From NCBI RefSeq assembly GCF_004123295.1, contig NZ_SDMK01000002.1, forward strand, positions 434,001 through 498,000: a DNA stretch of 64,000 nucleotides, written 5' to 3'. The notes under the pieces are model-generated. The model had not been told where the DNA came from, did not search any database, and worked only from the letters and a program-made list of their open reading frames with translations. This document shows, in pieces, positions 8,939 to 18,304 of the stretch. Position 1 is the first letter of the stretch; every line of letters starts with the position of its first letter. The position numbers and the translations under genes were made by a program. The stretch is from Silvibacterium dinghuense. Its GTDB lineage: Bacteria > Acidobacteriota > Terriglobia > Terriglobales > Acidobacteriaceae.

Positions 8939-10702
8939 CTAGAATTCCTCGAAGCTATCGTCTCCTCCGCCATGTGCGCTCATGGCTAACTCAGGCTGAC
9001 GCGCATGTGTACCTGCCATGGATGGCGAAGGACGGTGCGCGGCGGAGGGTCGCGCATGGGAAAAGCTGCCCGTTGTTTTCTTGATCAATGTGGAAGGCTT
9101 GCGCGACGCAGATTTTATTTTTGCCGGTGTCGACACAGCAGCTCCGGTTTCTGTTCCGAGCTTAAAGGCGCTTACAGTCTTCATCAGCTGAGATGCCTGC
9201 TCGGAGAGTGTCTGCGCAGTAGAAGAAAGCTCTTCGGTCTGCGCGGAGTTAGCCTGCGTCACCTGATCCATCTGCGTCATCGCAGTATTTACCTGCTCAA
9301 CGCCAGTGCTTTGTTCCGCCGAAGCGATAGCGATCTCTCCGACAATATCCGTGACGCGCTTGACCGAAGTGACGATACCTTGCAGCGTCTCTCCAGAACG
9401 ATTCACCAGCTCTGAACCGCGTTCCACCTTGCGCCGTGAATCTTCAATCAGGCCCTTGATCTCCTTGGCTGCACCGGCACTGCGTTGGGCGAGGCTGCGC
9501 ACCTCGGTGGCCACCACGGCAAACCCTCTTCCCTGCTCACCGGCCCGTGCCGCCTCCACTGCAGCGTTGACGGCCAGGAGGTTTGTCTGGAAAGCGATCT
9601 CATCAATCGTGGAAATGATGTCGGAGATTTTCGCGGAGGCAAGGTTGATCTCTTCCATCGCAGCAACCGCACTTGAAACAACTTCCTGTCCTTGTACGGC
9701 AGCATCTTTTGATCCGGAGGCCAACTGGCTGGCCTGGCGGGCATTGTCCGCACTTTGGCGAACGGTCGCGGTGATCTCTTCGAGACTTGCTGACGTCTCC
9801 TCCAGGCTTGCAGCCTGCTCCTGCGCACCACTGGCGATGGAGGCTGTGGCCGACGCCAGTTCGGTAGCCGCAGAATTGGTGTTATCCGCGCTGTCCCACA
9901 CGCTTTGTAGTGTTGTGCGCAGCTTGCCGACAGCGGTATTGAGCGCCTCTGCCATGCGCCCGATTTCATCCTTGCTGTCGATATTCAGGCTTGCGGTCAG
10001 ATCGCCGGTAGCAACCAGCTCGAGTGATTCCACAGCCATGGCTATCGGACCGGAAATACTGCGAATGATCATCATCGAGACAATGATCGCAAGAACAATG
10101 GCCAATGTCAGGCCAACGATAAGACCATGGATGGTAGATCCTACTGCATCTCGAACGACTTTTAATCCCTCGACCGATCCCTTGTTATCGAAATCGACTA
10201 CAGCCTGAAGATCGTCATCGTAGTTAGTCAGATAGACCTGGAGATCTCCGTCAATCATCTGCTGCGCTTTGGCATTACCTTGCGGGGTGTTGAGCCGGCT
10301 CAGCTGGCGGATCTGCTCGAACTTATCGTTGAAAGCGGCACGGTCCTCTTTGGCCTTTTCGTACAGCTTCCGTTCTGCATCTTCGCTGGGCAGAGCTTCG
10401 TATGCACGATAGGCGTCGTCGTTTTGATCGCGCAAGGCCTTGATCTGCGATTCGATCTCCGTCATCTCTGCATCGCTGGTGCTGCCAGCATGTTTCAACA
10501 GCAGCTGCACCTCATGCTGCGTGCGAGTCTGTATGTCACTCAGTGCGGCGGCCGAGGGAACATAATCACCATCCACGATGTCTGCCCGCTGACCGATGTT
10601 CATCACACGATTGATCGCAAACACGCTCATCAGCACGCTGATCAGGATCACTACGGCAAAAGCCAGCGTGATTCTGGTTCTGATTCTGAGGTTGTTCATC
10701 AT
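8939..10702 (-). CDS. Methyl-accepting chemotaxis protein (membrane chemoreceptor)
   Basis: A 587-residue receptor: membrane helix at about 10-30, a periplasmic four-helix-bundle ligand domain of about 160 residues, a second helix near 190-213 ([20 protein letters not shown]), a HAMP domain and a long coiled-coil signalling domain. The tip motif [20 protein letters not shown] and [20 protein letters not shown] match the family. Glu/Gln-rich methylation segments such as [19 protein letters not shown] are present. The C-terminus is a flexible linker ending in SFEEF, which fits the x-aromatic-x-x-aromatic pentapeptide used to tether CheR and CheB. Ligand is unknown. It follows cheA and precedes cheR. 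Confidence 0.96.
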   Translation of the reverse strand: MMNNLRIRTRITLAFAVVILISVLMSVFAINRVMNIGQRADIVDGDYVPSAAALSDIQTRTQHEVQLLLKHAGSTSDAEMTEIESQIKALRDQNDDAYRAYEALPSEDAERKLYEKAKEDRAAFNDKFEQIRQLSRLNTPQGNAKAQQMIDGDLQVYLTNYDDDLQAVVDFDNKGSVEGLKVVRDAVGSTIHGLIVGLTLAIVLAIIVSMMIIRSISGPIAMAVESLELVATGDLTASLNIDSKDEIGRMAEALNTAVGKLRTTLQSVWDSADNTNSAATELASATASIASGAQEQAASLEETSASLEEITATVRQSADNARQASQLASGSKDAAVQGQEVVSSAVAAMEEINLASAKISDIISTIDEIAFQTNLLAVNAAVEAARAGEQGRGFAVVATEVRSLAQRSAGAAKEIKGLIEDSRRKVERGSELVNRSGETLQGIVTSVKRVTDIVGEIAIASAEQSTGVEQVNTAMTQMDQVTQANSAQTEELSSTAQTLSEQASQLMKTVSAFKLGTETGAAVSTPAKIKSASRKPSTLIKKTTGSFSHARPSAAHRPSPSMAGTHARQPELAMSAHGGGDDSFEEF

Positions 10703-10769
10703 GCTCCCGTCTCACTTTCCTTTGCACCTTCCGATGCCGGATATTGTTTTCTTACCTGCTCCTATTGCT

Positions 10770-12803
10770 TCAGGCATGCATGCCTGGCAGATTCAGGCTG
10801 GCAATGCCTGCCACATCCACGATGGGCGCCACGCAGCCGTCGCCCAGGATCGTGGCGCCCATCAATCCACCCACTTTGCGAAGGTTCTTTTCGAGGCTCT
10901 TGACGACGACCTGCTGCTGACCAAGCAGCTCTTCCACGACCAGCCCAACCTTCTTATGGCCGGCCTCTACTACGACCACCAGCTCGCGCTCGGAAGTGCT
11001 CACGCTTGAACTATCTGTTACCAACCCTAGAAAATGCCTGACACGAAGCAGTGGAATCGATTCTTCGCGTATGACCACTACTTCTCCCCGCCTGGCGATC
11101 TCAACGATCTGCGAACTCTCGGGAGCGACGGTTTCAACCACGGCAAGGAGTGGAAGGACAAGCGTGCGATCGGCAACCCGTACAAGAAGCCCTTCCAGAA
11201 TGGCGAGGGTGAGTGGCAATTCCACAGACACGATGGACCCCATGCCCAATTCGCTGCGCACAGTCACAGTGCCGTTCAACTGCTCGACATTGCGTTTCAC
11301 CACATCCATGCCTACACCACGCCCGGAAAGATCGCTGACTGCGTCGCGTGTCGAAAATCCGGCCGCGAAAATCAACATGCGCAGCTCATCGTTATTCAGC
11401 TGGGCGTCCGGTGCGATCAGGCCGCGCTCGATGGCTTTCCGGCGCACACGCTGTACATCGATGCCGGCTCCGTCGTCGGCAATTTCAATCACAATGCGAC
11501 CGGAGCGGTGAAAGGCTCGCAGCGTAATGACACCTTCCTCGGGCTTGCCGCTGGCGCGCCGTACCTCAGGCATCTCAATGCCATGATCTGCGGCATTGCG
11601 TACCAGATGCGTGAGGGGGTCGCTGAGCAGCTCCAGCATGCTTTTGTCGATCTCGGTCTCTTCGCCTTCGGTTTCAAGGCGGATACGCTTTCCAGTACTG
11701 CGAGCGATGTCATAGACCGTGCGCATATAACGCTGGAAGAGCGGTCCAACCGGAAGCATGCGCACGCCCATCACGCGCTCGTGCAGTTCGCGTGTGTTCC
11801 GCTCCATCGCTGCCACGGCATCCCGCAGCTTCGGCAAGCAGTCGGGAGTAAATTCCTCTACGATCTGCGCAGTCATAACCTGGGCAATCACGAGCTCACC
11901 GACGAGATCGATCAGACGATCCACCTTGCTGGTCTCGACCCGTATCGACCCGGACTCGGCCGACGCCGATGCGCGCCGTCCCGGCTGCTCGCGCAGGGCA
12001 GGTTCCGTTTTCGCAAGTGGGGGCACTGGAGAAACGGGTGCCAGCGCATGATCCGCTGCCATGGCTATGTTCTCTGCATCTACCTTGGGCTCGATTTCAA
12101 GGCGCACAATCTGAATTTCAGCCAAGTGCTCGACAAATTCGAAGACCTCGCGCACCTCAGCCTCGCTGTGCGAAGTGACTAACTCAATCGTCCACCAGAG
12201 ATAACAGAGCGAAGGATCGAGCGAGCTCAGAGCCGGTAGTCGATCGACATGGAGTTCGCAGGTACTTACCGTGCCCAGCGCAGCCAGGTCCCGTAACTGC
12301 AGCAGGGGGTTATTGCCGGTCAGGAACATATCCGCATGGGGGCGGAATTCGACACGGTAGATCGTCAGATCACCCGCATTTACGGGACTGAGTTCCGACT
12401 TTTCCTGCTCATCTGAAACAGCCATGCCACACAACTGCTCAAAGCGCTGACGCAGGGCTTCTGCCTCCGGTGAAAGTACGGCCTCGGGTTCGGAACCGAG
12501 CAGCGCGCGCAGCACATCGACGGACTTGAGCAGGAGGTCGATCACCTCGTCGGTCGCCTGCATCTCGGAAGAGCGTAACTTGTCGAGCATGCTTTCCAGA
12601 GCATGCGTAAAACGAACCAGCGCGTTCAGCCCAAACGATCCTGCGCCACCTTTAATCGAGTGAGCGGCGCGGAAGATCGCATTGAGCAGCTCAATATCCG
12701 ATGGAGATGAGCGGAGAGCAAGCAGCTCGGACTCCATTGCCTCTACGTGCTCGGCGCTTTCCTGTAGATAAGTCTCGCGAAAATGGCTCAGATCGATCTT
12801 CAT
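10770..12803 (-). CDS. cheA: Chemotaxis sensor histidine kinase CheA
   Basis: CheA autophosphorylates under receptor control and passes the phosphate to CheY and CheB. The 677-residue protein has the Hpt domain with the phospho-accepting His at residue 48 (AHSIKGGAGSFG), a CheY/CheB-binding region, the dimerisation helices (VDRLIDLVGELVIAQ), the ATP-binding domain with the N box DPLTHLVRNAADHGIE, IADDGAGID and DLSGRGVGMDVVKRNVEQL, and the C-terminal CheW-like regulatory domain from about residue 540. All catalytic boxes are intact. It starts seven bases after the cheY stop. Confidence 0.97.
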   Translation of the reverse strand: MKIDLSHFRETYLQESAEHVEAMESELLALRSSPSDIELLNAIFRAAHSIKGGAGSFGLNALVRFTHALESMLDKLRSSEMQATDEVIDLLLKSVDVLRALLGSEPEAVLSPEAEALRQRFEQLCGMAVSDEQEKSELSPVNAGDLTIYRVEFRPHADMFLTGNNPLLQLRDLAALGTVSTCELHVDRLPALSSLDPSLCYLWWTIELVTSHSEAEVREVFEFVEHLAEIQIVRLEIEPKVDAENIAMAADHALAPVSPVPPLAKTEPALREQPGRRASASAESGSIRVETSKVDRLIDLVGELVIAQVMTAQIVEEFTPDCLPKLRDAVAAMERNTRELHERVMGVRMLPVGPLFQRYMRTVYDIARSTGKRIRLETEGEETEIDKSMLELLSDPLTHLVRNAADHGIEMPEVRRASGKPEEGVITLRAFHRSGRIVIEIADDGAGIDVQRVRRKAIERGLIAPDAQLNNDELRMLIFAAGFSTRDAVSDLSGRGVGMDVVKRNVEQLNGTVTVRSELGMGSIVSVELPLTLAILEGLLVRVADRTLVLPLLAVVETVAPESSQIVEIARRGEVVVIREESIPLLRVRHFLGLVTDSSSVSTSERELVVVVEAGHKKVGLVVEELLGQQQVVVKSLEKNLRKVGGLMGATILGDGCVAPIVDVAGIASLNLPGMHA

Positions 12804-12810
12804 AGGGGAC

Positions 12811-13173
12811 TCAGGGCAATACCTTGGCTACTGTGGCCAGCAGTTTTTCAGGCTCGAACGGCTTGACGATCCATCCGGTAGCTCCAGCGGCTTTGCCCTC
12901 TTCCTTTTTGGCGCCGAGGGTCTCCGTCGTGAGCATGAGGATAGGCTTGGTCTTCATATCGACACGTTTGCGCACGTTCTGAATCAGCGTGATGCCATCC
13001 ATTACCGGCATATTCAAATCGGTAATGATCAGGTCGACGACAGCGCCCTGCAGTTTGTCGAGAGCGTCCTGGCCATGCTCGGCTTCCACCACATCGAAAC
13101 CCGCCTGGCGCAGGGTGTATCCGACCATCTTCCGCATGGATACGGAATCATCCACGATGAGAATCTTCTTCAT
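12811..13173 (-). CDS. cheY: Chemotaxis response regulator CheY (single receiver domain)
   Basis: A 120-residue stand-alone receiver. Start at 13173 is supported by AGGAG four bases upstream; an earlier frame start at 13197 has none. The acidic pair is in ILIVDDSVSMRK, the phospho-acceptor is Asp52 in IITDLNMPVMDG, the conserved Thr is in LMLTTE and the Lys in WIVKPFEP. It lies between the soluble receptor-like gene and cheA and is the probable output of the cluster. No flagellar motor genes are in the window, so the target (flagellum, type IV pili or other) is unknown. Confidence 0.93.
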   Translation of the reverse strand: MKKILIVDDSVSMRKMVGYTLRQAGFDVVEAEHGQDALDKLQGAVVDLIITDLNMPVMDGITLIQNVRKRVDMKTKPILMLTTETLGAKKEEGKAAGATGWIVKPFEPEKLLATVAKVLP

Positions 13174-13215
13174 ACTTCTCCTGTGCCGCCGGGCCATGCC
13201 GGCGCAGCTCTGTGC

Positions 13216-14211
13216 TTAGAAAAGCTCGACGTCGCCGCCGGAAACTGCCTCTACGCTCAGCCCTGAGAGCTCGCGCTCCTCATGCATGGTGTAAGCGCTG
13301 AATTCGCCTCCTGGATGCGCCACGCTCACAAAGCCGAACCGCGCAATCTCGTCGAAGCGACGGTCGAGAATTTCAAGATCTTCGATCACATGACCAATGC
13401 GCTGGCTCACCCGATCCTGAAACTGCATGCCGCGGATCGCTGAGCCGATCTCGCTGGCCAGCAGAGCACCATCGTCGGTCATATCGACGAGCATGGACTT
13501 CATTCCATCGTGTGCCCGGCGAAGATCTTCCAGAGAAGCATGAACCTCCCTGCGGCACTCCTCCACCCGTTCGTGACTGCGCTGATGCATGCGCTGCAGA
13601 TCCGCGAGCGTGGACGCGGCGAGCGAGCGAAGTTCGGCGGCAAGATCGTCGACCAGCGCTGTCACCTTCTGCATCTTCTCCGTCTGTGAAGCGACCTCGA
13701 CGGCAACCACAGCAAAGCCCGCGCCCTGCTCCCCGGCATGCGCGGCCTCAATGCGGGCATTGATGACCAGCATGCGATTTTCCTTCGAGATTTCTTCGAG
13801 CTGCTGGATCGAGGTGCGGATCGCGGCCGCCGATTCATCCATTTGCTGTACGCGTTCGACGGCGCGCTGCGAAACCTCACCTGCCTCCAGCGTCACATTC
13901 AAAATGCGCACCATCGTATCGCTGCAGTTCTGAATGAGCGTCTCGAAGCTGACGTTTTCCTGCCCACGATCGTCATCGGCAAGAAAGGACACCGCACGCG
14001 AAACCGTGGTCTTCGCCCGTGTAGCGATTCCCTGAAAGCTGTTGCACACCTCGAGAACGGAATGCTCGATCTGACTCGAGGTCTGACGAAGCTGCATGGA
14101 CAAGGTGCCGAGCCGCTCGAGATACGGCTTCATCTGTGATTCCAGCCCGGGTACTGTAGCGACGGAAAGACCATTTTCATGTACCGTATCGGCACAGAGA
14201 TCGTTCCTCAT
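13216..14211 (-). CDS. Soluble receptor-like signalling protein with CheZ-type D-x3-Q motif
   Basis: A 331-residue protein with no membrane segment. Start at 14211 overlaps the STAS stop as ATGA and has a strong AGGAGG site. Residues about 30-215 form a helical coiled coil with a receptor-hairpin-like core at about 140-175 (INARIEAAHAGEQGAGFAVV and AVEVASQ), related to but divergent from the MCP tip. Residues 260-285 contain FQDRVSQ, with Asp266 and Gln270 spaced as in the catalytic D-x3-Q helix of the CheY-P phosphatase CheZ, followed by a basic/acidic helix. The C-terminus ends in GDVELF. Receptor-family relationship is clear; phosphatase activity is inferred from the motif only. Confidence 0.78.
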   Translation of the reverse strand: MRNDLCADTVHENGLSVATVPGLESQMKPYLERLGTLSMQLRQTSSQIEHSVLEVCNSFQGIATRAKTTVSRAVSFLADDDRGQENVSFETLIQNCSDTMVRILNVTLEAGEVSQRAVERVQQMDESAAAIRTSIQQLEEISKENRMLVINARIEAAHAGEQGAGFAVVAVEVASQTEKMQKVTALVDDLAAELRSLAASTLADLQRMHQRSHERVEECRREVHASLEDLRRAHDGMKSMLVDMTDDGALLASEIGSAIRGMQFQDRVSQRIGHVIEDLEILDRRFDEIARFGFVSVAHPGGEFSAYTMHEERELSGLSVEAVSGGDVELF

Positions 14212-14612
14212 CCTCTCTCCTCCTGTGCGGATGCGGGCAGATGTTGCGCTGCGCCCGTGCTTTCGAGCCATTGGCCCAGGGCAGGCGATACGTTTCTCAT
14301 CTGCAGCTGCAGGCCGCGTGCCGCCTGCTCGCCGGCAAGGGCCAGCAGAACCTGCAACGCGCTTGCATCGAGATTCGTCATCTCGGACAGGTCCACATCA
14401 AGATCACTGTTCCCGGCCAGGTCCAATACCTGCGTGTGCAACTCCTCGGTCGATCCATATGCAGAGAGCCGCAGGCTCGGTTTGGGTTCCAACACCTTCA
14501 CCGGCGTCTCAGCCAGCATCGGCGCCTGCACCTCTACCGGCGTTTCCGGAGAAGAAGCACCGCTGCTGCTGGAAGTCTCTGCTTTCTTTTGTCGTCCACT
14601 TGCCCTGCCCAT
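14208..14612 (-). CDS. STAS-domain protein of the chemosensory cluster
   Basis: A 134-residue protein whose C-terminal 95 residues form a STAS domain like anti-sigma-factor antagonists or MlaB: strands around SDLDVDLSEMTNLDASALQV and LQLQMRNVSPALGQWLESTG. The Ser commonly phosphorylated in antagonists corresponds to the NLDASALQ region. The N-terminal 40 residues are a Ser/Pro/Glu linker. Start at 14612 is the most likely; a GTG frame start at 14696 would add 28 residues of basic sequence. It is translationally coupled to the soluble receptor-like gene, so it probably works with that protein. Its role in chemosensing is not known. Confidence 0.75.
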   Translation of the reverse strand: MGRASGRQKKAETSSSSGASSPETPVEVQAPMLAETPVKVLEPKPSLRLSAYGSTEELHTQVLDLAGNSDLDVDLSEMTNLDASALQVLLALAGEQAARGLQLQMRNVSPALGQWLESTGAAQHLPASAQEERG

Positions 14613-14851
14613 CGCTGGTACGGCTCCCTCTCTATGTCCCCTGCGCGAGTTCGTCCCCGCGTGCCTATGCTGGAGGCTTCGCACGCAGAAAAACACTTGC
14701 CCTGCGATGGGCTTATCGGCAAAGAACGAATTCTCACCAATCAGGCATGAGACACAGGTATGCGCAGCGATCTCATGCCTGACGAAAGGATGCCGATAGA
14801 ACCATTGATGAGAAACGCAGTCCGGTAACAGGAAGGGACAAAACGCAGCCG

Positions 14852-15391
14852 ATGACTTCTATGACACAACAGTCGGAACAGATGTCCACCCAGGAAGCTG
14901 CTGTAGCGGCCATCACTGCGGGCGCAGCTGGAGAGCAGGAGCAGACGCTGCAGTACCTCACGTTTACGCTCGACGATCATGACTACGGTCTCGAACTTTT
15001 CAAGATCCAGGAAATTCGCGGGTATGCGCCCATTACTCCCATCCCGAATCTGCCTCCGCACGTGCGCGGCGTGATGAACCTGCGCGGAACAGTGCTGCCG
15101 GTGATCGATCTGCGGATGAAGTTCCGGCTGCCTGCGATCGAATACAACAAGTTCACCGTCATTGTGATCGCCCTGGTCGAAGAGAAGGTGGTTGGGCTGC
15201 TGGTCGATGCGATCTCGGATGTGCTGCAGGTGTCTTCCTCCAGCATGCGCCCCGCGCCGGACTTTGGCACGGCTGTCGACACGCAATTCATCCATGGCGT
15301 TTTTCAGGCACGTGACCACCTGGTAGTGGCACTGAACCTCGAACGGCTGCTCACCGAGGGAGAACTGACACTGCCGGAGATGGTCCAGTAA
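14852..15391 (+). CDS. cheW: Chemotaxis coupling protein CheW
   Basis: CheW links receptors to CheA in the signalling array. After a 30-residue polar lead, the 179-residue protein has the two SH3-like barrels of the family: YLTFTLDDHDYGLELFKIQE, then PHVRGVMNLRGTVLPVIDLR (the most conserved stretch), VVGLLVDAISDVLQ and FIHGVF. It is the only plus-strand gene of the cluster, divergent from the STAS gene, so the 239 bases between 14612 and 14852 should hold promoters for both directions. Confidence 0.95.
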   Translation: MTSMTQQSEQMSTQEAAVAAITAGAAGEQEQTLQYLTFTLDDHDYGLELFKIQEIRGYAPITPIPNLPPHVRGVMNLRGTVLPVIDLRMKFRLPAIEYNKFTVIVIALVEEKVVGLLVDAISDVLQVSSSSMRPAPDFGTAVDTQFIHGVFQARDHLVVALNLERLLTEGELTLPEMVQ

Positions 15392-15550
15392 TTCCTCTGA
15401 ACGCCTTCTCTCTGCCCACTAAGCCCAGTGGTGCTATGCCATCCCTGCCGGATGCGCTAAGCTGCATGAAGAGCCAGTTTCGACAGCAATCTGGCTCGTT
15501 TGCGGACAGAAACAACCCTGCAAACAATCCACCTTCTGCTCACGGTTGCC

Positions 15551-16726
15551 ATGCAGGTTGTTTCATCCGTTCACGGTGTCTTCCATCATTTCGATCTTGC
15601 GCGTGAGCTAGAATCCCTAGGCCACCTGCAACGTATCTACTCCTCGTTTCCGTGGCGCCGCCTCGCCCGGGAAGGTGTCCCACGGGAGCGTGTACGTTCC
15701 TTCCCGTGGATTCATCCTGCACTGCTGGCTTTCGAGCGTAGAGTCTCTCTTCCCAAACCCGTATCGCAGACCCTTCACACGCGCAGCATGCAGATCTTCG
15801 ACCAATGGGTTGCCGGGAAGATCGAGGACTGTGATGTTCTGGTTGCCTTGTCCGGATCAGGTCTCAAGACCGGCGCTGTGGTGCAATCGCGTGGCGGCCG
15901 TTATGTCTGCGATCGCGGCTCCTCGCATATCCGTTATCAGGACGCGGCTGTCACAGAGGAATATGCGCGGTGGGGATTTCCGCTCCGCGCCTGTGATCCT
16001 GCCATGGTGCGGCGAGAAGAGGCAGAGTATGAGCGCGCCGACCTGATTACCGTGCCTTCGGAATTTGCGCGGAGGACCTTCCTGGAAATGGGGATTGCCT
16101 CTGAGAAAGTAAAGAAGGTTCCCTATGGGGTAAGGCTTGATCGCTTCCGCAAAACCGGTTCCCCCCCGCAGGATCGTTTTGAGGTTCTCTTCGCCGGCAC
16201 GGTAAGCCTGCGCAAGGGAGTGCCCTACTTGCTTGAGGCCTTTCAGCGCTTCCAGCACCCTAAGAAACGGCTCCGAATCGCAGGTCCGGTCGAGCCGGCA
16301 ATGGTACAGACGCTTCGCCGGTTCGATCTCACCCATGTTGAAGTACTGGGGCGGCAGACTCAGCCGCAGCTTGCCGAGTTAATGAGCACCAGTCATGTGA
16401 TGGTGCTCCCTTCGATTGAGGAAGGCCTGGCACTGGTGCAGGGACAGGCCTTGGCATGCGGCTGTCCGCTCATCAGTTCCGTGAATACCGGAGGCGAAGA
16501 TCTGTTCACGGATGGCAAGGAAGGGTTTCTCGTACCCATACGCTCGCCAGAGACCATCCAGCGCTCGTTGGAAAAACTGGCGGATGCGCCGGGCTTACAA
16601 GGAGAGATGAGCGTGGCGGCACTGGAGCGTGTGACGTCGATCGGCGGATGGCGCGACTATGGACTGGCCTATGTTTCTGTCTTGAACGATCTCCTCCAAA
16701 AGCATTCCGAGAATATTCCTAGGTAG
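15551..16726 (+). CDS. Glycosyltransferase, GT4-like (GT-B fold)
   Basis: A 391-residue transferase that probably adds a sugar from a nucleotide donor to a surface polysaccharide. The ATG at 15551 is chosen because MQVVSSVHGVFHHFDLAREL is a normal start for this fold; the frame is open 17 codons further up. The C-terminal Rossmann domain contains FEVLFAGTVSLRKGVPYLLE and the donor-binding motif PSIEEGLALVQGQALACG, where the second Glu of the usual E-x7-E is Gln, a variant seen in a subset of the family. The 3' end overlaps the convergent flippase gene by eight bases. Donor and acceptor are unknown. Confidence 0.88.
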   Translation: MQVVSSVHGVFHHFDLARELESLGHLQRIYSSFPWRRLAREGVPRERVRSFPWIHPALLAFERRVSLPKPVSQTLHTRSMQIFDQWVAGKIEDCDVLVALSGSGLKTGAVVQSRGGRYVCDRGSSHIRYQDAAVTEEYARWGFPLRACDPAMVRREEAEYERADLITVPSEFARRTFLEMGIASEKVKKVPYGVRLDRFRKTGSPPQDRFEVLFAGTVSLRKGVPYLLEAFQRFQHPKKRLRIAGPVEPAMVQTLRRFDLTHVEVLGRQTQPQLAELMSTSHVMVLPSIEEGLALVQGQALACGCPLISSVNTGGEDLFTDGKEGFLVPIRSPETIQRSLEKLADAPGLQGEMSVAALERVTSIGGWRDYGLAYVSVLNDLLQKHSENIPR

Positions 16727-18239
16727 AGGGCAAAAACCTCCGTCTGAAGCGTGCCTGCAGTACTGCGCGTACCTCATGCAATCCGAATACGAAGTAAGCG
16801 GCTATCGTCGTGGCCAAAGTAACAAGCACGGCTACAGCAACGACTCTATTGAGCGGCCACTGCGCGGAGTGGAAGGCCGGCCATGCGGCGATACCGAAGG
16901 AAACAGCAAGCAGCCCGATCAGGCGAATCACCGGAGCCATGGAAATCTGCTCTGCCCCGGCAAAGAGCGCTACGTTGAGATGAAGGATGTAGACCAGCTG
17001 CGCTGCCTCTGCCGCCAGCCAGACAAGCAGGAAGCCCATCAGTCCGAAAGGATGAAGCAGAAAAGCCGCTGCTACCAGCATCAGGGCATACGTTACAAGC
17101 GTGAATTTGGAAAGCCGCTCATGTTCATTACTCGAGGACTGGAACTGGTACTTGTGCTCTTTGATACCCATGACTGCGGAGATCAGCGCCATCGCAAAGC
17201 AGAGCGAGGGGTCGTAAAGGCCTCTTTTGTGCAGCCAGACTGTAAAGAGGAATGGCGACAGCAGCATGATTCCTACACTGAATAACGGAATCAGCACCAG
17301 GACTACGCGTTCGGAGAGGTCGTAAAGGCGTTTCAGCTGAGGCCAATTCCTCTGCCCGACGAGATGCGTAATCTCCTGTCCGATTGAGAAGCTGATGACT
17401 GCAAGCGCCTGGCGTCCCATGGCAAACACGACGCGGGCAAGTGAGAAGACTGCGACGCTCGCCGGGCCCAGTGTTCTCTGCATCAGCAGAACCGGCCCTT
17501 GCCAGACCAGGAAGCTCGAAAGGGACAGCAATCCAAAGTGGCCGCTGGGCTTCAGCATTCTCACCGCTGTGCCCCAGCTTGCATTGCGAAGACGCGGCAG
17601 AAGCATTGGCGCATGCCATGCGATATCCACGACGACACAAACAGTGAACAGCACGATCGAGAGCAGCTGGGCAAGCGCCAGGATGGGAAAGCTGGCACGG
17701 AACCAGATGCAGGCAGCCAGCGCGAAGATGGAGATCAGCCGTTGTGCCTGCGACCAGTACGAGCCGCGATGCGCCTTGCCCACGACCATGAAACTGTTCG
17801 CAGTGATGCTCAGGATCATGTTGAGCAGAATCTGCAGCAGGAGCAGATAGAGCGTGAGCGAAGCATCGCGCGTACTGACATGATGCAGATGGAGCCAGCT
17901 GCCGATGGGCATGGCGAAAATACTCAGCCCGGCAAGGGAGACGATACCGATGATGCTGAGCAGAAGCAGCATGGCGCTGGCCTGGATATGCTGGGCCTCT
18001 TCTTTATCTCCGCGGTTGTAGCAGATCGTGGTCTGATTCGTAGCGTAGGTCTGAATGCCGTAATTGAGCGTATTGAGGTAGGTGACCGCCGCGCTCAGGG
18101 CAATCCACTCGCCATAGACCTCAAGACCGAGGGCATAACGATGGAGAAAAAACGGAGGGATAAGGAGCTGCGAGACGATGGTGACGCCCTGGCCCATGAA
18201 GAAGGCTGCGAGCATCTGCAGGATTCGCTTGAGGCTCAT
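16719..18239 (-). CDS. Polysaccharide biosynthesis flippase-like membrane protein
   Basis: A 506-residue integral membrane protein with about 12-14 hydrophobic helices, matching the Wzx/MOP-type oligosaccharide flippases in length and layout (LQMLAAFFMGQGVTIVSQLL at the start, FGLLSLSSFLVWQGPVLLMQ in the middle). Such proteins move lipid-linked repeat units across the inner membrane. It ends with a basic tail. It overlaps the glycosyltransferase gene at its 3' end and both probably serve the same surface glycan. Confidence 0.85.
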   Translation of the reverse strand: MSLKRILQMLAAFFMGQGVTIVSQLLIPPFFLHRYALGLEVYGEWIALSAAVTYLNTLNYGIQTYATNQTTICYNRGDKEEAQHIQASAMLLLLSIIGIVSLAGLSIFAMPIGSWLHLHHVSTRDASLTLYLLLLQILLNMILSITANSFMVVGKAHRGSYWSQAQRLISIFALAACIWFRASFPILALAQLLSIVLFTVCVVVDIAWHAPMLLPRLRNASWGTAVRMLKPSGHFGLLSLSSFLVWQGPVLLMQRTLGPASVAVFSLARVVFAMGRQALAVISFSIGQEITHLVGQRNWPQLKRLYDLSERVVLVLIPLFSVGIMLLSPFLFTVWLHKRGLYDPSLCFAMALISAVMGIKEHKYQFQSSSNEHERLSKFTLVTYALMLVAAAFLLHPFGLMGFLLVWLAAEAAQLVYILHLNVALFAGAEQISMAPVIRLIGLLAVSFGIAAWPAFHSAQWPLNRVVAVAVLVTLATTIAAYFVFGLHEVRAVLQARFRRRFLPST

Positions 18240-18304
18240 GAATGCCGTATTCCTGATGGCCGGGGATGCGGCCAGAAAAGCCGGAGAAAGAACCTTGGCC
18301 GGGA

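Noticed and set aside
11034-12182. 382-codon open frame on the plus strand
   Set aside because: Opposite cheA, which has all kinase boxes in its own frame.
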